A DNA stretch of 64,000 nt from Gari tellinella. Its lineage: Eukaryota > Mollusca > Bivalvia > Cardiida > Psammobiidae. The stretch is from NCBI GenBank assembly GCA_922989275.2, contig OV277864.1:42531550-42595549 (forward strand). Reading direction: 5' to 3'. The translations under genes and the position numbers were made by a program. The notes under the pieces were generated by a model. It did no database searches and was not told the origin of the DNA. It saw only the letters and a list, made by a program, of their open reading frames with translations. Positions 62,756 to 64,000 of this stretch are shown piece by piece; position 1 is the first letter of the stretch; every line of letters begins with the position of its first letter.

Positions 62756-63846
62756 TTCTATCTATCTATCTCTCGTATAGTGCCGACCCCTCTCTCGAGT
62801 GTTACAGGCACGGGTGCGCGTCGGAAGTGTTAGTATAAGAAAAGTGAGAGTTTAAGAACCTGACATTGAATATCAAGTTGTGTGAAGATAAAAGAGAAAG
62901 CACTGTTAAAAGGTTATCAAGTGAAGAGTAAAAGTGAAGGTTAAAATCATTGGTTTCCAGGCTAATACTGTATGCTAACCACTGCCCTCTTGAACTGTTC
63001 AAGATCAGGCAGAGTTACAATTTCATCATCATCATCATGAATACTGCACTCCTTCACTAAAATTGAAGTTTATGTGCAGGCGCTGGTAAAACAAATGTTA
63101 TAGGTGTTTATACAATAATACTATTTTACAAGTGCACAGATAAAATGTCGGAATATGTGGTTTAAAATTTTGTACATGGTTCATGTTCAGAAGCAGATGG
63201 TGGAGACTACAGGTACGGTGAGGATAGTCTTGAATGAGTCGACTGTGACTGCTGTGTGGGCAACAGCGGGCAGCAAATTCCACTGAGTGATGGTTCTGGG
63301 ATAAAACGAATATTTATCGGAATCTTTAGATGAACCAACATGTCTAAAACAAAATATACTGCTGTGCCTAGTTCTTGTGTCTGGTGGAATAAGTAGATTG
63401 TCAGGATAAATAGCAACGATGTGATGTATTATTTTGTAAAACATTATTAATCGTGCTCTAGTTCTTCTTACTTGTAAGTTTGGCCAATGTAATGTGTTAA
63501 GCATGTCTGTGACGGAACTAGTATTATGATAACGATTAGTGACGAATCTTGCTGCCCTGCGCTGAACTTTTTCAATCTGATCTGTCTGGCTTCTGGTGTG
63601 CGGGTCCCAGACGGTTGAGGAATACTCCAGTTTTGGTCTGACAATAGCTTTGTATGCATGTTCTTTTACTTTGCTTGAGTTTATTTTAAGATTTCTTCGT
63701 AGAAAGCCAAGGGACTGATTTGCTTTGCTGGTGATAGAGTTTATGTGTTTGTCCCATTTTAGATTGTTTTGAAGAGTGATTCCTAAATATTTTGAAGATT
63801 CTACTTAAGCAAGTGTGTGATTGTGTAGTTTGTATGTATAATTAAT
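62756..63846 (-). mobile_element. Non-LTR retrotransposon 3' fragment, RT thumb to tail
   Basis: Reading the - strand from 63846, one frame gives NPINYTYKLHNHTLA, a stop (TAA at about 63807), then SKYLGITLQNNLKWDKHI, AIVRPKLEYSSTVWDPHTRS, QRRAARFVTNRYH, MLNTLHWPNLQVRRTRARL and ITQWNLLPAVA, ending at 63187. This is the RT C-terminal region of a CR1/L2/Jockey-type LINE. The 3' end may be the (GATA)n tail at 62756-62772; that boundary is a guess. Confidence 0.75.
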
Positions 63847-64000
63847 TGGATTTTTCTTTTGAGTGATGTTAAGGATACGTAGGTAACAAGGTAGCTGGTT
63901 CCATAGGGTAATGCAGTGGGGAAAGAAGGAAAACTTATGGTAGTCTGAGTGAACCTGTACTTGTCTGAGAGAGAGTGGATGCATGTGCCTTGTTACACGT
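63847..64000 (-). mobile_element. Second LINE C-terminal fragment, fused upstream of the first
   Basis: In the same - strand frame: VTRHMHPLSLRQVQVHSDYH then HCITLWNQLPCYLR. ITLWNQLP is the LINE ORF end motif, yet it lies N-terminal to the RT thumb of the next fragment, so two elements or copies are joined. It runs off the window. Confidence 0.65.

Overview
The window is eukaryotic nuclear DNA and looks like an intron- and transposon-rich invertebrate genome, most likely a bivalve mollusc. That assignment is inference. It rests on animal-type split genes with GT-AG introns, frequent TACATGTA, pearl-like (Helentron-type) tandem-repeat elements of a kind known from bivalves, tRNA-derived SINEs and dense MITEs. 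Almost all listed ORFs over 60 codons are shadows of repeats. Real host coding sequence had to be assembled from short exons.

Three host genes are supported. (1) The last two exons of a C19orf12-like glycine-zipper membrane protein lie on the + strand (1377-1469 and 6142-6362); its 5' part lies left of the window. (2) A complete GPR157-like seven-helix receptor lies on the - strand in four coding exons (29202 down to 9761, 356 aa), with a 15-kb third intron packed with nested mobile elements. (3) A complete FKBP8/FKBP38-like tail-anchored protein lies on the - strand in eleven coding exons (48567 down to 35441, about 840 aa). It has a degenerate FKBP domain, a TPR region and a C-terminal membrane anchor, plus one unusual 464-codon exon between TPR and anchor that makes it about twice the vertebrate length. 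All exon joins given here keep reading frame and use GT/AG.

The rest is mobile and repetitive DNA. Helentron-like elements that share ends (AGCTCACCT at one end, a GC hairpin plus CTTGTT at the other) carry unrelated tandem arrays of about 161, 130, 313 or 146 bp. TTAA-flanked, piggyBac-like MITEs with strong central hairpins fall into at least three families. TA-flanked pogo/Tc-like MITEs form two families. There are also CAG-flanked GGGCCCG elements and hAT-like CAGGGCTCC elements. A long-terminal-inverted-repeat transposon (11826-20654) sits inside one Helentron-like element and itself holds a 5'-truncated, frameshifted non-LTR retrotransposon (about 14105-17574).

From 51.2 to 58.4 kb a 3-kb AT-rich minisatellite is sandwiched between two strand-asymmetric (CT)n tracts. 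From 58505 to 61877 lies a MULE/foldback-like element with long inverted repeats and a perfect 9-bp target duplication. The right edge (62.8-64.0 kb) holds rearranged LINE 3' fragments on the - strand.

I see no CRISPR array, rRNA or intact tRNA gene. The points most worth following up are MITE ends stacked 8-14 nt downstream of several FKBP8 splice donors, the FKBP8 giant exon, the modular Helentron-like family and the 58.5-61.9 kb foldback element.
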